Shown one piece after another: positions 24,594 through 34,485 of a stretch of DNA of 64,000 nt. The stretch is from Erythrobacter sp. SD-21 (GTDB lineage Bacteria; Pseudomonadota; Alphaproteobacteria; Sphingomonadales; Sphingomonadaceae). Made by a program: the position numbers and the translations under genes. The stretch lies in contig NZ_ABCG01000001.1 of assembly GCF_000181515.1 (NCBI RefSeq), positions 62,001 through 126,000 of the forward strand. The letters are read 5' to 3'. Below the pieces are notes generated by a model that made no database searches, was not told the DNA's origin, and saw only the letters and a list, made by a program, of their open reading frames with translations. Each line of letters starts with the position of its first letter. Within the stretch, counting starts at the first letter, position 1.

Positions 24594-24825
24594 CGGATCA
24601 CCTCCTTTCAAGCTTGTGAGCTACAACCCCGTTTCACCGGAGAAGAAGACCGCGTGCGCCGCTGATCTTGAGAACAATTTGTGTGTTTTGGGGGCCTGAA
24701 ACAAGACTTGCAAAAAAGTTTTCCCACGTCAGAATTGTCATTTGTGGCTCGGAGCATTCTCCGGGCCTCTTTCGTGGGTGCTGTGGGGGCATCTCGTAAG
24801 GCGATCGACGCCCGCGAGAATCGGC

Positions 24826-25386
24826 TCAGCGGCAATCCTCGATAACGCGCGTCACTTCGGCCCACGCTGGCAGGTAAAGTGTCGGCAAGCCCGGAGTTTC
24901 CACAGCGAATCGCCCCTTGGTCAGCGCCATCGCATCGAGCAGCGGACTTTTCGGAGCCACTACCGTGGAGGTTCTAGGTGGACCCGAGACTTGTCCGTTT
25001 GCGGACGGCAACGCGTTAGCGGTTGTTTCCGTCCTAATAACGATACGGTTCGCAGCAGCCCCGGGCCGTGTCATCCTGATCATGCGCGTGTTGCGTTCGC
25101 ATGTTATCGTGAAATTGCTCATCGAGCCGGATTGACCGGAAAATAGAGCCTGTGTGCCTCCTTCATCTGCCTGATATGTCCAGTTCCCCGGTGTCGCGGG
25201 CGCATCAATCCAGTTCTCGTAGTCCGGAGTGGGAGCAGGCGGGGGCGCAGGCGTCGGCGCGGGGGCAGTCTGAACCGGTGAGGGCGATGGGGCGGGCGTG
25301 GAATCGGGCGCGGGCACGCAGCCTGCGGCGAGCAGGGCGCTCGACAGCAGCAGGACACGGGCGATGGCGCTATGCGAGGCTTTCAT
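24826..25386 (-). CDS. Hypothetical proline-rich lipoprotein
   Basis: 186 residues from ATG 25386; the longer frame from 25446 adds residues ahead of the signal peptide. Residues 1-22 form a lipoprotein signal (ARVLLLSSALLAAGC, lipobox LAAGC). Residues about 25-55 are almost all Pro, Ala, Thr and Ser, a flexible linker from the membrane. The rest is a small domain starting at DYENWIDAPATPGNWTYQ with a later Cys pair (CERNTRM and EDCR). No known family recognised. The gene is divergent from tlyA, sharing a 33-base gap. Confidence 0.75.
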   Translation of the reverse strand: MKASHSAIARVLLLSSALLAAGCVPAPDSTPAPSPSPVQTAPAPTPAPPPAPTPDYENWIDAPATPGNWTYQADEGGTQALFSGQSGSMSNFTITCERNTRMIRMTRPGAAANRIVIRTETTANALPSANGQVSGPPRTSTVVAPKSPLLDAMALTKGRFAVETPGLPTLYLPAWAEVTRVIEDCR

Positions 25387-25419
25387 GCTTTCCCAATGCT
25401 CGCTAACGGCTTTGTTTCC

Positions 25420-26157
25420 ATGGGTAAGAAACGTCGCCTCGATCAAATGCTCGTCGACCGCGGGCTGGTAGAAAGCCGCACCCGCGCGCAGGCCCTGGTG
25501 ATGGCGGGGCTGGTCTTTTCCGGCGAACAGAAGCTTTCCAAGCCCGGCCAGCAGATGGCCGAGGACGCACCGCTAGACGTGCGCGGGCGCGATCATCCCT
25601 GGGTCAGCCGCGGCGGGATCAAGCTTGCCCATGCGATCAAGCATTTCGGGCTCAACCCCACGGGCGTCACCGCGATGGACATCGGCAGTTCGACCGGCGG
25701 TTTCACCGATGTGCTGTTGCAGGGCGGGGCCGACCATGTTTTCGCAGTCGACAGCGGCACCAACCAGCTTGCGTGGAAACTGCGGCAGGACGAGCGCGTC
25801 ACGGTGTTGGAACAGACCAGCGCGCGCATCCTCACGCCGGAGATGATTGACCGACCCGTCGGCTGGGTCGTGTGCGATGCGAGTTTCATCGGGCTGGCCA
25901 AGGTGCTCGAACGTCCATTGGAACTGGCCGAGCGGGAATGCCGCATGGTCGCGCTGATTAAGCCGCAATTCGAGGTCGGGCGCGAGGAAGTGGGCAAGAA
26001 GGGCGTTGTAAGCGATCCAGCCCTCCACGCACGGGTCTGCAACGAGGTGCGCGGCTGGACCGAAGGGCTGGGCTTCGAAGTCCAGGGCATTGTCGAGAGT
26101 CCGATCAAGGGTCCGGAAGGCAATGTAGAATTCCTGATCTCGGCCCAGCGAAGTTAG
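25420..26157 (+). CDS. tlyA: TlyA-type rRNA 2'-O-methyltransferase with S4 domain
   Basis: 245 residues from ATG 25420. The N-terminal S4 RNA-binding domain is RLDQMLVDRGLVESRTRAQA; the FtsJ-like methyltransferase follows with HPWVSRGGIKLAHA, SAM loop AMDIGSSTGGFTDVLLQ (about 87-103) and acidic VVCDASFIGL. ALIKPQFEVGRE contains the catalytic lysine. TlyA methylates the 2'-OH of cytidines in 16S and/or 23S rRNA (C1409 and C1920 in E. coli numbering). The whole-length match is strong. Weak ribosome site. Confidence 0.92.
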   Translation: MGKKRRLDQMLVDRGLVESRTRAQALVMAGLVFSGEQKLSKPGQQMAEDAPLDVRGRDHPWVSRGGIKLAHAIKHFGLNPTGVTAMDIGSSTGGFTDVLLQGGADHVFAVDSGTNQLAWKLRQDERVTVLEQTSARILTPEMIDRPVGWVVCDASFIGLAKVLERPLELAERECRMVALIKPQFEVGREEVGKKGVVSDPALHARVCNEVRGWTEGLGFEVQGIVESPIKGPEGNVEFLISAQRS

Positions 26158-26257
26158 CGCATTCCAATATCGAATTTATGTAAAACATAAAAAACTCCTT
26201 GCGAATCGTTGTAGCTCGGGTCTACATGCGCTCATCAAATGCGATGAGGGCAAGACA

Positions 26258-26881
26258 ATGAATGCAATTTGGGTAAGACGTTTCGTCGATGCGCTGGTGG
26301 CGCTGTTTGCGCTGGTGATATTGGGGTCGCTGATCCAACTGGTCGGATCGATCATGGGAGACTCATTCGGCACGGTGACGTGGGAGGCCTCCGGTGTACC
26401 GGGGCCGGAAATCGCGCTCGGCGATGCTGCAGGCTTTTCTGCGAAAACCGGCGATTTGACGATCGAAGGTCTCCCCCTCGTCAACGCCATTTATTGGCTT
26501 GCCCGGCTTACGGTCCTCGGTCTTATGTTGGCCGTCTTCGTCAAACTGCGCGGCATTCTCGGGCGGATTGTGACGAGCGACATATTCAGCGAGGCTACCA
26601 TCGACCCCTTGCGCCAGATTGGCTGGTTCCTGCTAATCGCCAGCCTCGTTTCGATCGGTGCCACGATCATCGTGCAGGCCGGAATGCTTAACGCTCTGCC
26701 TCCGGTAGAAGGCATCGAAGTTCACCCGTCGATCAGCTGGGAAGCGAAGGGCGTCAACAATATCTGGCTCGAATACGAGCCGCCGATCCTGTCTTTCCTG
26801 ATGGCATTCATCGCCTTTCTGTCATCCTCTGCCTTCCGGTCGGGCAAGAACTTCCGCGAAGACAGCGAGAGTGTGGTCTGA
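26258..26881 (+). CDS. DUF2975 four-TM membrane protein
   Basis: 207 residues with hydrophobic segments near 10-32, 78-98, 122-145 and 175-190. The domain fits DUF2975: SDIFSEATIDPLRQIGWFL is its most conserved part. A small Xre-type regulator gene starts at its last base (ATG shares the TGA), the usual partner arrangement (YozG-like). Such pairs are thought to be a membrane sensor or toxin-like component with its transcription factor, but the role is not established. Upstream sequence to 26158 is AT-rich and likely holds the promoter. Confidence 0.82.
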   Translation: MNAIWVRRFVDALVALFALVILGSLIQLVGSIMGDSFGTVTWEASGVPGPEIALGDAAGFSAKTGDLTIEGLPLVNAIYWLARLTVLGLMLAVFVKLRGILGRIVTSDIFSEATIDPLRQIGWFLLIASLVSIGATIIVQAGMLNALPPVEGIEVHPSISWEAKGVNNIWLEYEPPILSFLMAFIAFLSSSAFRSGKNFREDSESVV

Positions 26882-27114
26882 TGGCGATCGTCACCAACCT
26901 CGATGTCATGATGGCGAAGCGGAAGGTCAGCTTGAAGGAGCTGGCCAACCGCATCGGCATTTCGAACACCAACCTTTCGCTGCTTAAGACGGGCAAGGTG
27001 CAGGGCGTGCGCTACAAGACGCTCGATGCGATCTGTCGCGAGCTCGACTGCCAGCCGGGCGATATCCTCGAATATCGGCCTGGCGAGGAGGAAGAAGGTG
27101 GCGGCGGCGATTGA
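26881..27114 (+). CDS. Small HTH (Xre/YozG-like) transcriptional regulator
   Basis: 77 residues. A helix-turn-helix covers residues 8-60 ([20 protein letters not shown], then [17 protein letters not shown] in part: [16 protein letters not shown]), the YozG/Cro-like type that pairs with DUF2975 proteins. The tail is acidic and glycine-rich. Coupled by ATGA to the DUF2975 gene, it probably autoregulates the pair. Confidence 0.9.
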   Translation: MAIVTNLDVMMAKRKVSLKELANRIGISNTNLSLLKTGKVQGVRYKTLDAICRELDCQPGDILEYRPGEEEEGGGGD

Positions 27115-27169
27115 CGTTGCGGCACTCTCGGCTCTAGGCGCTCGTGCAATCGTATTTCACGGAGAGAGC

Positions 27170-28702
27170 ATGTCCGCCAATATCGCCGAAATGGAACGCC
27201 GCCGCGCCGCCGCCAAGTTGGGCGGGGGCGCGAAGCGCATTGCCGCGCAGCACGTCAAGGGCAAGCTGACCGCGCGCGAGCGGCTCGACGTCCTGCTGGA
27301 CGAAGGCAGCTTCGAGGAACTCGACACCTATGTCGAGCATGACTGCGTCGATTTCGGCATGCAGGACCAGAAGATCCCCGGCGACGGCGTGGTCACCGGC
27401 AGCGGCACGATCAACGGCCGCCTCGTCTATGTTTTCTCCCAGGATTTCACCGTCTTCGGCGGCTCTCTTTCCAAGCGCCATGCAGAGAAGATCTGCAAGG
27501 TCATGGACACCGCGATGAAGGTCGGCGCGCCGGTGATCGGCCTCAACGATTCCGGCGGCGCGCGCATCCAGGAAGGCGTGGCTTCGCTCGGCGGTTATGC
27601 CGAGGTGTTCCAGCGCAATGTGCTTGCCAGCGGCGTGGTCCCACAGATCAGCCTCATTATGGGGCCGTGTGCTGGCGGCGCGGTGTACTCGCCTGCCATG
27701 ACCGACTTCATCTTCATGGTGGAGGATTCGAGCTACATGTTTGTAACCGGCCCCGACGTAGTGAAGACGGTGACCAACGAAGTCGTTACGCAGGAAGAAC
27801 TGGGCGGGGCGAAGACGCACACCACCAAGACCAGTGTCGCCGACAACAGCTTCGAAAACGACATCGAGACGCTGCTCACGACGCGCGATTTCTTCGATTA
27901 CCTGCCGCTGTCGAACCGCGAGGAAGTGCCCGAGCGCCCGACCAGCGATCCGTGGGATCGGCAGGAGGACAGCCTCGACACGCTGATCCCCGACAACGCC
28001 AACCAGCCCTATGACATGCACGAGGTCATCCGGAAGACGCTGGACGAGGGCGATTTCTTCGAGATCCAGCCGAACCATGCCGCCAACATCATCTGCGGTT
28101 TCGGCCGGGTCGAAGGGCGCACGGTGGGCGTGGTGGCGAACCAGCCGATGGTGCTCGCCGGCGTACTCGACATCAATTCGTCCAAGAAGGCCGCGCGTTT
28201 CGTGCGTTTCTGCGATGCCTTCGAAATCCCGATCCTGACCTTTGTCGACGTGCCCGGCTTCCTTCCCGGCACCGCGCAGGAGCATAATGGCATTATCAAG
28301 CACGGCGCGAAGCTGCTCTTCGCCTATGCCGAGGCGACCGTGCCCAAGATCACCGTGATCACCCGCAAGGCCTATGGTGGCGCATACGACGTGATGGCGT
28401 CCAAGCATCTGCGCGGCGACCTCAACTACGCATGGCCCACGGCCGAAATCGCCGTGATGGGCGCGAAGGGCGCGGTGGAGATCATTTTCCGCCAGGACCG
28501 CGACGATCCGGACAAGATCGCCGAGAAGACCAAGGAATACGAAGACCGCTTCGCCAACCCCTTCGTGGCAGCCCAGCGCGGCTATATCGACGAGGTGATT
28601 TACCCGCACTCGACCCGCAAGCGGATCGCGCTGGGGCTACGCAAGCTGCGGACGAAGCAGCTTGAGAACCCGTGGAAGAAGCATGACAACATTCCGTTGT
28701 GA
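27170..28702 (+). CDS. pccB: Propionyl-CoA carboxylase beta subunit (carboxyltransferase)
   Basis: 510 residues from ATG 27170 with GGAGAGAG just upstream. Both crotonase-fold halves are present: [21 protein letters not shown] (shown in part: [17 protein letters not shown]) and [18 protein letters not shown] in the N-terminal lobe, [19 protein letters not shown] and [19 protein letters not shown] in the C-terminal lobe; these form the two oxyanion holes. The enzyme moves carboxyl from biotin to propionyl-CoA giving (S)-methylmalonyl-CoA. The alpha subunit gene lies 6 kb downstream in the same direction. An unrelated GIY-YIG gene now follows it. Confidence 0.95.
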   Translation: MSANIAEMERRRAAAKLGGGAKRIAAQHVKGKLTARERLDVLLDEGSFEELDTYVEHDCVDFGMQDQKIPGDGVVTGSGTINGRLVYVFSQDFTVFGGSLSKRHAEKICKVMDTAMKVGAPVIGLNDSGGARIQEGVASLGGYAEVFQRNVLASGVVPQISLIMGPCAGGAVYSPAMTDFIFMVEDSSYMFVTGPDVVKTVTNEVVTQEELGGAKTHTTKTSVADNSFENDIETLLTTRDFFDYLPLSNREEVPERPTSDPWDRQEDSLDTLIPDNANQPYDMHEVIRKTLDEGDFFEIQPNHAANIICGFGRVEGRTVGVVANQPMVLAGVLDINSSKKAARFVRFCDAFEIPILTFVDVPGFLPGTAQEHNGIIKHGAKLLFAYAEATVPKITVITRKAYGGAYDVMASKHLRGDLNYAWPTAEIAVMGAKGAVEIIFRQDRDDPDKIAEKTKEYEDRFANPFVAAQRGYIDEVIYPHSTRKRIALGLRKLRTKQLENPWKKHDNIPL

Positions 28703-28710
28703 GGTCGGAT

Positions 28711-29655
28711 ATGTCCAACAAAGTGAATGGTAGGAGTCTCAAGCTTTTCCTCGTTGATGGAACGCCTTCAGGTGTGATTACGGCTGAGTTAGGTGTTTCG
28801 TCGCTCCGAGCAGTGGTAGCAAATCGGGTTTCACTCCCAGAACTAGTTGCTCGGGACGAAGCCTCCAGGACCGGCGTCTACATCCTGATGGGATCGGATG
28901 ATGGCGAAACGACGAAGGTTTATGTGGGGGAAGGTGACTCGGTTCGAACGCGGCTAAGTTCTCACGATTCTGACCCCGCCAAGTCCTTCTTTGAAAGAGT
29001 GGTTCTCATCGTTTCCAAGGACGAGAACCTCACCAAAGCTCATGGCCGATACCTTGAGAGCAGATTAATACATCAAATCAAAAATTCGGGTCAGGCAGAG
29101 GTTGTGAATGCGACTGCACCGATTTTCTCAGGCCTTCCAGAAGCAGAGATGGCCGACATGGAAAGAGTGCTGAACGAGGTTACAATTCTGTTGCCGATCA
29201 TTGGATTCGATATTTTCAAGGCTGAGAAACAAACCTCGCGGAATTCTGATCCGGCACCTGAAACGCGGAAAAGTACCGACTATCGTCCGGTTGAAGGAAG
29301 CGGACACTTTGTCGCTCATATTCGGGACGCGCGCGGAGAAGCAGTCGAGGACGGCGGGCAGTTCATCCTTTTGTCTGGTTCAACAGTGTATGTGACTGAA
29401 AAATCGTCGTTCACAGACCCACTCAGAAAACGTAAAGCGCGGCTCCGTCAAAATGGCCTTCTCGTCGATACCCCAGATGCAGAATTGTGGCAGCTCGTTG
29501 AGGATACAGATTTCGGAAGTCCCTCAGCCGCTTCGGCATTCATTGCCGGTCGGTCTGACAACGGACGCACCACATGGCGCACAAAGGATTCCGGTATTAC
29601 TTATGCCGAATGGCGCGAAGAGAGGTTGAAGCCGTATGAAACTAGGACGTCTTAA
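28711..29655 (+). CDS. GIY-YIG nuclease-fold protein with DUF4357-like C-terminus
   Basis: 314 residues from ATG 28711 (GAGG six bases before); a GTG at 28699 overlaps the pccB stop. The GIY-YIG fold is at 53-120: GVYIL (55-59), VYVGEG (70-75), Arg81 and catalytic-type Glu116 (RYLESRLI). The C-terminal part PSAASAFIAGRSDNGRTTW matches DUF4357, a common partner of GIY-YIG. Base composition is clearly AT-richer than the propionate genes on both sides, and its last 20 bases overlap the epimerase start. It has no role in propionate metabolism, so it appears inserted. Function unknown; could be defence- or repair-linked. Confidence 0.8.
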   Translation: MSNKVNGRSLKLFLVDGTPSGVITAELGVSSLRAVVANRVSLPELVARDEASRTGVYILMGSDDGETTKVYVGEGDSVRTRLSSHDSDPAKSFFERVVLIVSKDENLTKAHGRYLESRLIHQIKNSGQAEVVNATAPIFSGLPEAEMADMERVLNEVTILLPIIGFDIFKAEKQTSRNSDPAPETRKSTDYRPVEGSGHFVAHIRDARGEAVEDGGQFILLSGSTVYVTEKSSFTDPLRKRKARLRQNGLLVDTPDAELWQLVEDTDFGSPSAASAFIAGRSDNGRTTWRTKDSGITYAEWREERLKPYETRTS

Positions 29656-30085
29656 TCACATCGGCGTCGCCACGCCCTCGATCGAGGAATCGATCCGCTA
29701 CTACCGTGATGTCATGGGCGCGACGCGGTTCCACAAACCCTTCGATCTCGAGGCGCAGGGGGTGAAGGTCTGCTTCGTCGATACACCCGGCGAGAACGGA
29801 ACCAATGGCACGCAGATCGAGCTGATCGAACCGCTCGGCCCCGACAGCCCCATCGCCAAGTTCCTCGAGAAGAACCCCGCCGGCGCGCAGCATCATGTCT
29901 GCTACGAGGTCGAGGATATCGAGGACGCCCGCAAGTGGTTCGAGGAGCTGGGCAAGCGCATCCTCGGCCCCACGCGCATCGGCGCGCACGGGACGCCGAT
30001 CTTCTTCCTCCACCCGAAGGACATGATGGGTCAGCTCACCGAAATCATGGAAACGCCCAAGGAAAACGCGCACTGGTCGAACTGA
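29636..30085 (+). CDS. mce: Methylmalonyl-CoA epimerase
   Basis: 149 residues, usual length. VOC-fold metal ligands are visible: LNHIGVATPS (His7), TQIELIEPL (Glu), HHVCYEVEDI (His), and GQLTEI (last Glu). It converts (S)- to (R)-methylmalonyl-CoA between carboxylase and mutase. Start ATG lies in the last codons of the GIY-YIG gene, with AGAGAGG as ribosome site. GC content returns to the high local level from the first codons. Confidence 0.95.
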   Translation: MKLGRLNHIGVATPSIEESIRYYRDVMGATRFHKPFDLEAQGVKVCFVDTPGENGTNGTQIELIEPLGPDSPIAKFLEKNPAGAQHHVCYEVEDIEDARKWFEELGKRILGPTRIGAHGTPIFFLHPKDMMGQLTEIMETPKENAHWSN

Positions 30086-30096
30086 TCGGCCCGCAC

Positions 30097-30188
30097 CGTC
30101 ATCCTGAACTCGTTTCAGGATCCATCGCGCAACCCGGCGCGGACGGTGCTATTGGATAGATGGATGCTGAAACAAGTTCAGCATGACG
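30097..30188. repeat. Palindromic intergenic repeat (REP/RPE-like)
   Basis: Arms CGTCATCCTGAACTCGTTTC... (30097-30127) and its inverse ...GAAACAAGTTCAGCATGACG (30159-30188) are near-complements over about 30 bases, with a 31-base loop. The core GTCATxCTGAACTxGTTTCAG is a widespread mobile-like repeat of sphingomonads. It fills the gap between epimerase and mutase genes and reaches within 14 bases of the mutase ATG, so it could influence expression or mRNA stability. Confidence 0.85.
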
Positions 30189-30202
30189 AGAATTGTGACG
30201 AT

Positions 30203-32359
30203 ATGACCGACAAACCCACCTACGACGACTGGAAAACCCGCGCCGACAAGGAGGTGAAGGGCCGTGACCTCACCTGGAACACGCCCGAGGGCATCGCGGT
30301 AAAGCCGCTCTACACGTCTGCGGATACCGCCGATCTCGACCCCGGCGTCCCCGGCATCGCGCCGTTTACGCGCGGGCCCTATGCCTCGATGTACACCGGG
30401 CGTCCGTGGACCATCCGCCAGTATGCGGGCTTCTCCACCGCCGAGGAATCGAACGCCTTCTATCGCCGTAACCTCGCCGCGGGGCAGAAGGGCCTTTCGG
30501 TCGCCTTCGACCTCGCCACCCACCGCGGCTATGACAGCGACCACCCGCGCGTGGTCGGCGATGTCGGCAAGGCGGGCGTTGCGATCGACACCGTGCGCGA
30601 CATGGAAATCCTGTTCGACCAGATCCCGCTCGACACGATGAGCGTATCGATGACGATGAACGGCGCGGTCATTCCCGTGCTCGCCTTCTACATCGTCGCG
30701 GCAGAGCGGCAGGGCGTTTCGCAGGACAAGCTTGCCGGGACCATCCAGAACGACATCCTCAAGGAGTTCATGGTCCGCAACACCTATATCTACCCGCCCG
30801 AACCGAGCATGCGGATCGTCTCCGACATCATCGCATACACCTCGGCCAACATGCCGAAATTCAACAGCATTTCGATCTCGGGCTATCACATGCACGAGGC
30901 TGGGGCGACCGCCGTGCAGGAACTCGCCTTCACCATCGCCGACGGCAAGGAATACGCCAAGCGCGCGATGGAAGCGGGCCTTGATATCGACGCCTTCGCG
31001 CCGCGCCTGTCCTTCTTCTGGGGCATCGGCATGAACTTCTTCATGGAGATCGCCAAGATGCGCGCCGCGCGTGCGTTGTGGCACGATGTGATGGAAGGGC
31101 TGGGGGCGCAGAACCCCAAGTCCAAGATGCTGCGCACCCATTGCCAGACCAGCGGTGTGAGTTTGCAGGAGCAGGATCCCTACAACAATGTCATCCGCAC
31201 CACGATAGAGGCGATGGCGGCGGTGCTGGGCGGTACGCAGTCGCTGCACACCAACGCGCTGGACGAGGCGATCGCGCTGCCCACCGACTTCTCCGCCCGC
31301 ATCGCGCGCAACACGCAGCTGGTGATCCAGGAAGAAACCGGCATCACCAATGTCGCCGATCCGCTGGGCGGCAGCTATTACATCGAAAGCCTCACCGCTG
31401 CGCTCGTAGACGAGGCCAGCAAACTGCTAGATGAGGTCGAAAGCGCGGGCGGCATGACGAGATATGTCGCCAGCGGCAAACCCAAGGCGCAGATCGAGCA
31501 AGCGGCTGCGGCCAAGCAGGCCAGCGTCGACCGCGGCGAGACCGTGATCGTGGGCGTGAACAAATATCGCCGCGACAAGGAAGACGAAATCGATACGCTC
31601 GATATCGACAACCACGCGGTTCGCCAGAGCCAGATCGCGCGCCTAGAAAAAGTTCGCGCGAACCGCGACGAATTCGCCTGCAAGGCCGCGCTCGACGCGC
31701 TGGCTCGGGGCGCGGCGCAGCGCGAGGGCAACCTCCTCGACCTCGCCGTCGAGGCGGCGCGTCACGATGCGACGCTCGGCGAGATCAGCCAGGCGATGGA
31801 AGACGCCTATGGCCGCTACGACACCAATCCGAAGCCGGTGCGAGGCATCTATTCCGAAGCCTATGCGGGCGATGATCGCTATGCCCAGGTGGTCGAAGGC
31901 GTGAAGGCGGTCGAACGTCGCCTGGGCCGTGCGCCAAAGCTGATGGTCGCCAAGATGGGGCAGGACGGCCACGACCGCGGCGCGAACGTCATCGCCTCCG
32001 CCTTTGCCGACATGGGCTTCGAGGTCGTTTCCGGCCCCCTGTTCCAGACGCCGGAAGAAACCCGCGACATGGCGCTCGAAAACGATGTCGACGCCATCGG
32101 CGCGAGCAGCCTTGCGGCGGGTCACAAGACGCTCATCCCCGAACTCATCGGTCTGCTGAAGAATTCGGGCCGCAGCGACATCAAGGTGATCGCCGGCGGC
32201 GTTATCCCGCAGAAGGATTACGACTTCCTGCGCGATGCCGGGGTGCAGGGCATCTACGGCCCGGGCAGCAACGTGGTCGAATGCGCCGCCGACGTGCTGC
32301 GCCTGCTCGGCCACAACATGCCGCCTGCCGGTGAGGATCTGGACGAGGCGGCGGAGTGA
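30203..32359 (+). CDS. scpA: Methylmalonyl-CoA mutase
   Basis: 718 residues, the homodimer-type single chain (scpA/mcmA-like). [20 protein letters not shown] is the N-terminal block; [20 protein letters not shown] and [18 protein letters not shown] belong to the TIM barrel. The C-terminal B12-binding domain carries [15 protein letters not shown] (DxHxxG, His axial ligand), ASSLAAGH and [13 protein letters not shown]. It isomerises (R)-methylmalonyl-CoA to succinyl-CoA using adenosylcobalamin. Start ATG 30203 follows the repeat closely; the ribosome site is poor. Last gene of the pathway step order, before an inserted orphan gene. Confidence 0.97.
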   Translation: MTDKPTYDDWKTRADKEVKGRDLTWNTPEGIAVKPLYTSADTADLDPGVPGIAPFTRGPYASMYTGRPWTIRQYAGFSTAEESNAFYRRNLAAGQKGLSVAFDLATHRGYDSDHPRVVGDVGKAGVAIDTVRDMEILFDQIPLDTMSVSMTMNGAVIPVLAFYIVAAERQGVSQDKLAGTIQNDILKEFMVRNTYIYPPEPSMRIVSDIIAYTSANMPKFNSISISGYHMHEAGATAVQELAFTIADGKEYAKRAMEAGLDIDAFAPRLSFFWGIGMNFFMEIAKMRAARALWHDVMEGLGAQNPKSKMLRTHCQTSGVSLQEQDPYNNVIRTTIEAMAAVLGGTQSLHTNALDEAIALPTDFSARIARNTQLVIQEETGITNVADPLGGSYYIESLTAALVDEASKLLDEVESAGGMTRYVASGKPKAQIEQAAAAKQASVDRGETVIVGVNKYRRDKEDEIDTLDIDNHAVRQSQIARLEKVRANRDEFACKAALDALARGAAQREGNLLDLAVEAARHDATLGEISQAMEDAYGRYDTNPKPVRGIYSEAYAGDDRYAQVVEGVKAVERRLGRAPKLMVAKMGQDGHDRGANVIASAFADMGFEVVSGPLFQTPEETRDMALENDVDAIGASSLAAGHKTLIPELIGLLKNSGRSDIKVIAGGVIPQKDYDFLRDAGVQGIYGPGSNVVECAADVLRLLGHNMPPAGEDLDEAAE

Positions 32360-32360
32360 A

Positions 32361-32669
32361 ATGCAAGGCAGCCCACTTATCAAGGTAATCGTCGAAAGAG
32401 ACAACGTTGATGTGATCCACCTCTCACGGGAAGAAGGCTCGGATTGGCGGGCTTGGAAGTGTGATGGTTTCAAGGGAGAAGAATTAGCTCCACCTGATCA
32501 GCTTTATGAAGAGTTCGAGCTTTTCATCCGCCATCTTGCGCCTTTCGTTGATGACCACTCACGGTGGATTCGAGATGATACTGGCGAAGAGATAACCTCT
32601 TGGGAGGCGATCAAAATTCTGTCGGACGTCAGTAAATGGTACCCACGCGAATATCGGAAAGACACTTGA
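32361..32669 (+). CDS. Hypothetical acidic protein inserted before bioB
   Basis: 102 residues; ATG one base after the mutase stop. AT-richer than its neighbours, as is the GIY-YIG gene upstream. Many Trp, Asp and Glu residues ([35 protein letters not shown]), no signal or membrane segment. No family recognised. Its stop TGA overlaps the TTG start of bioB. The reading frame is well placed between two operon genes, so it is probably real. Confidence 0.65.
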   Translation: MQGSPLIKVIVERDNVDVIHLSREEGSDWRAWKCDGFKGEELAPPDQLYEEFELFIRHLAPFVDDHSRWIRDDTGEEITSWEAIKILSDVSKWYPREYRKDT

Positions 32670-33691
32670 GTCAGAAAGAAGCTACGGCACTACGCACCGA
32701 CTGGACCCGCGAGGAAATCGCGGACCTTTTCAACCTTCCCTTTACCGAGCTGCTCTTCCGAGCCGCCACCGTCCACCGCGAGTACCACCCGCCCGAGCAG
32801 ATCCAGCTCTGCACGCTGCTCAGCATCAAGACTGGCGGTTGTCCGGAGGATTGCGGCTATTGCTCGCAGTCGGTGAAGGCCGACAGCGGTGTCGAGGCGA
32901 CCAAGCTGATGGAGGTGCAATCGGTCCTCCAGCGCGCGGCGCAAGCAAAGGATCAGGGAAGCCAGCGCTTCTGCATGGGCGCGGCATGGCGCAATCCCAA
33001 GGACCGCGACATGCCCGCGATCGTCGAGATCGTGAAGGGCGTGCGCGCCATGGGGCTGGAGACCTGCATGACGCTGGGCATGCTGACGCCGAAACAGGCG
33101 GATATGCTCAAGGAAGCGGGCCTCGATTATTACAACCACAATGTCGACACCGGGCCGGAATATTACGAGCGCGTGATCTCGACCCGCAATTACCAGGACC
33201 GGCTCGACACGCTCCAGAACGTGCGCGATGCGGGCATCAACGTGTGCAGCGGCGGGATCGTAGGCATGGGCGAAACGCGCGAGGACCGGGTGGGCTTCGT
33301 CCACACGCTCGCCACGCTCGAACGCCATCCCGAAAGCGTGCCGGTCAATGCGCTGGTGCCGGTCAAGGGCACGGTGCTGGGCGACATGCTGGCCGACACG
33401 CCGCTGGCCAAGATTGACGACATCGAGTTCGTGCGCACCGTTGCGGTGGCGCGCATGACCATGCCGATGAGCATGGTTCGTCTCTCCGCAGGTCGTGAGT
33501 CGATGTCCGAAGCCACGCAGGCGCTGTGCTTCATGGCCGGCGCGAACTCGATCTTCACCGGCGACAAGCTCCTCACCGCGCCCAACGCGGGCGACGACAG
33601 CGACGCGGCGCTGTTCGCGAAGCTGGGCCTGACGGCTTTGACGCAGGAAGAGCCGATGCGGGCGTGCAAAGCGGTGGAACCTGCGGAGTGA
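32666..33691 (+). CDS. bioB: Biotin synthase
   Basis: 341 residues from TTG 32666, which overlaps the preceding TGA and has GGAAAGA upstream; longer starts lie inside the orphan gene. The radical-SAM cluster is [13 protein letters not shown] (CxxxCxxC) and the [2Fe-2S] ligands include [12 protein letters not shown] and [23 protein letters not shown] is the conserved central block. It inserts sulfur into dethiobiotin. Presence between mutase and pccA genes is sensible: biotin is the cofactor of the propionyl-CoA carboxylase alpha subunit. Confidence 0.95.
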   Translation: MSQKEATALRTDWTREEIADLFNLPFTELLFRAATVHREYHPPEQIQLCTLLSIKTGGCPEDCGYCSQSVKADSGVEATKLMEVQSVLQRAAQAKDQGSQRFCMGAAWRNPKDRDMPAIVEIVKGVRAMGLETCMTLGMLTPKQADMLKEAGLDYYNHNVDTGPEYYERVISTRNYQDRLDTLQNVRDAGINVCSGGIVGMGETREDRVGFVHTLATLERHPESVPVNALVPVKGTVLGDMLADTPLAKIDDIEFVRTVAVARMTMPMSMVRLSAGRESMSEATQALCFMAGANSIFTGDKLLTAPNAGDDSDAALFAKLGLTALTQEEPMRACKAVEPAE

Positions 33692-34485
33692 CGCTTGGCT
33701 ACTCCGTCGATGCGTTGCTTCCCAAGGCGCGCGGGGGCGGGGTGCTCAAGATGGGGCTGGCCAAGCTCGACGAGGGCGAGTGGCTCCAGCCTTATCCCGA
33801 CCTTGCGGCGCGGGAAGCAGGATTTGCCGACTATCCAGAAGGCATCCAGCTTCTTCCAGAAGGCTTGGCAGCGGGCGAAGAGCTTGCCGTGATGCTGGGC
33901 CTCACCGGCGGCCTTCCTGAAGCCGCGCGAAACCATCACGAGGACATGTGCCTCCTCACCCTGCGGCCGGACGAGGATCAATACCGTCTTGTCGGCGCGG
34001 CGGTGGCATGGCCTTCCGACTGGACGCCGGCTGACAAGATAGGGCTGCCATTGCGTGCGCTTCATGCCCCGATCCAGGGCTATGAGGAGCAGCTTGCCAG
34101 CGGCGTCGATCACTTCATGGCCAGGCTCAAACCGGGCGCGATCTACGGGCGGTGCAACTGGTTCATCGCCGCCACCGGCGAGCGGCGCTGGGTGGCCGAG
34201 CCCGCCGAAAAAGCCTTCGCCCAAGTAACGCCCGAGAACGCCGGCGAAACGCTGTTCGTACGCTCCGAACGTCAGACCCTTCGCCGCCTTCCCGAAACCG
34301 GCGCAATTCTTTTCACCATCGGCATCTACGTCTCACCGCTGGGCGATTTGTCGCAGGACAACCAGCAGCGGCTCGCCCGCGCAGTCGCGTCTTTGCTCGA
34401 GGGCGAGGGCGATCGTCGCGGTGCTGGGGCTTACGCAGACGCATTAATCGGCTATGCGGCTGGCCGAGAGGAAGCCCGCACATGA
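33688..34485 (+). CDS. DUF3445 protein, heme-dependent oxidative N-demethylase-like
   Basis: 265 residues from GTG 33688 overlapping the bioB TGA. Matches DUF3445: [27 protein letters not shown]-like [16 protein letters not shown], and VHAPV-like [26 protein letters not shown] and [20 protein letters not shown] are the later blocks, with the usual R-x-E-R-Q-T-L-x-R-L-P core. Characterised relatives demethylate dimethylamine using heme and O2. Physiological substrate here unknown. Coupled to the next gene by ATGA. Confidence 0.85.
   Translation: MTLGYSVDALLPKARGGGVLKMGLAKLDEGEWLQPYPDLAAREAGFADYPEGIQLLPEGLAAGEELAVMLGLTGGLPEAARNHHEDMCLLTLRPDEDQYRLVGAAVAWPSDWTPADKIGLPLRALHAPIQGYEEQLASGVDHFMARLKPGAIYGRCNWFIAATGERRWVAEPAEKAFAQVTPENAGETLFVRSERQTLRRLPETGAILFTIGIYVSPLGDLSQDNQQRLARAVASLLEGEGDRRGAGAYADALIGYAAGREEART

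Noticed and set aside
24594-24865. 85-codon minus-strand frame upstream of the leader ORF
   Set aside because: Runs into the lipoprotein gene in a different frame, no ribosome site, Arg/Ser-rich chance product.
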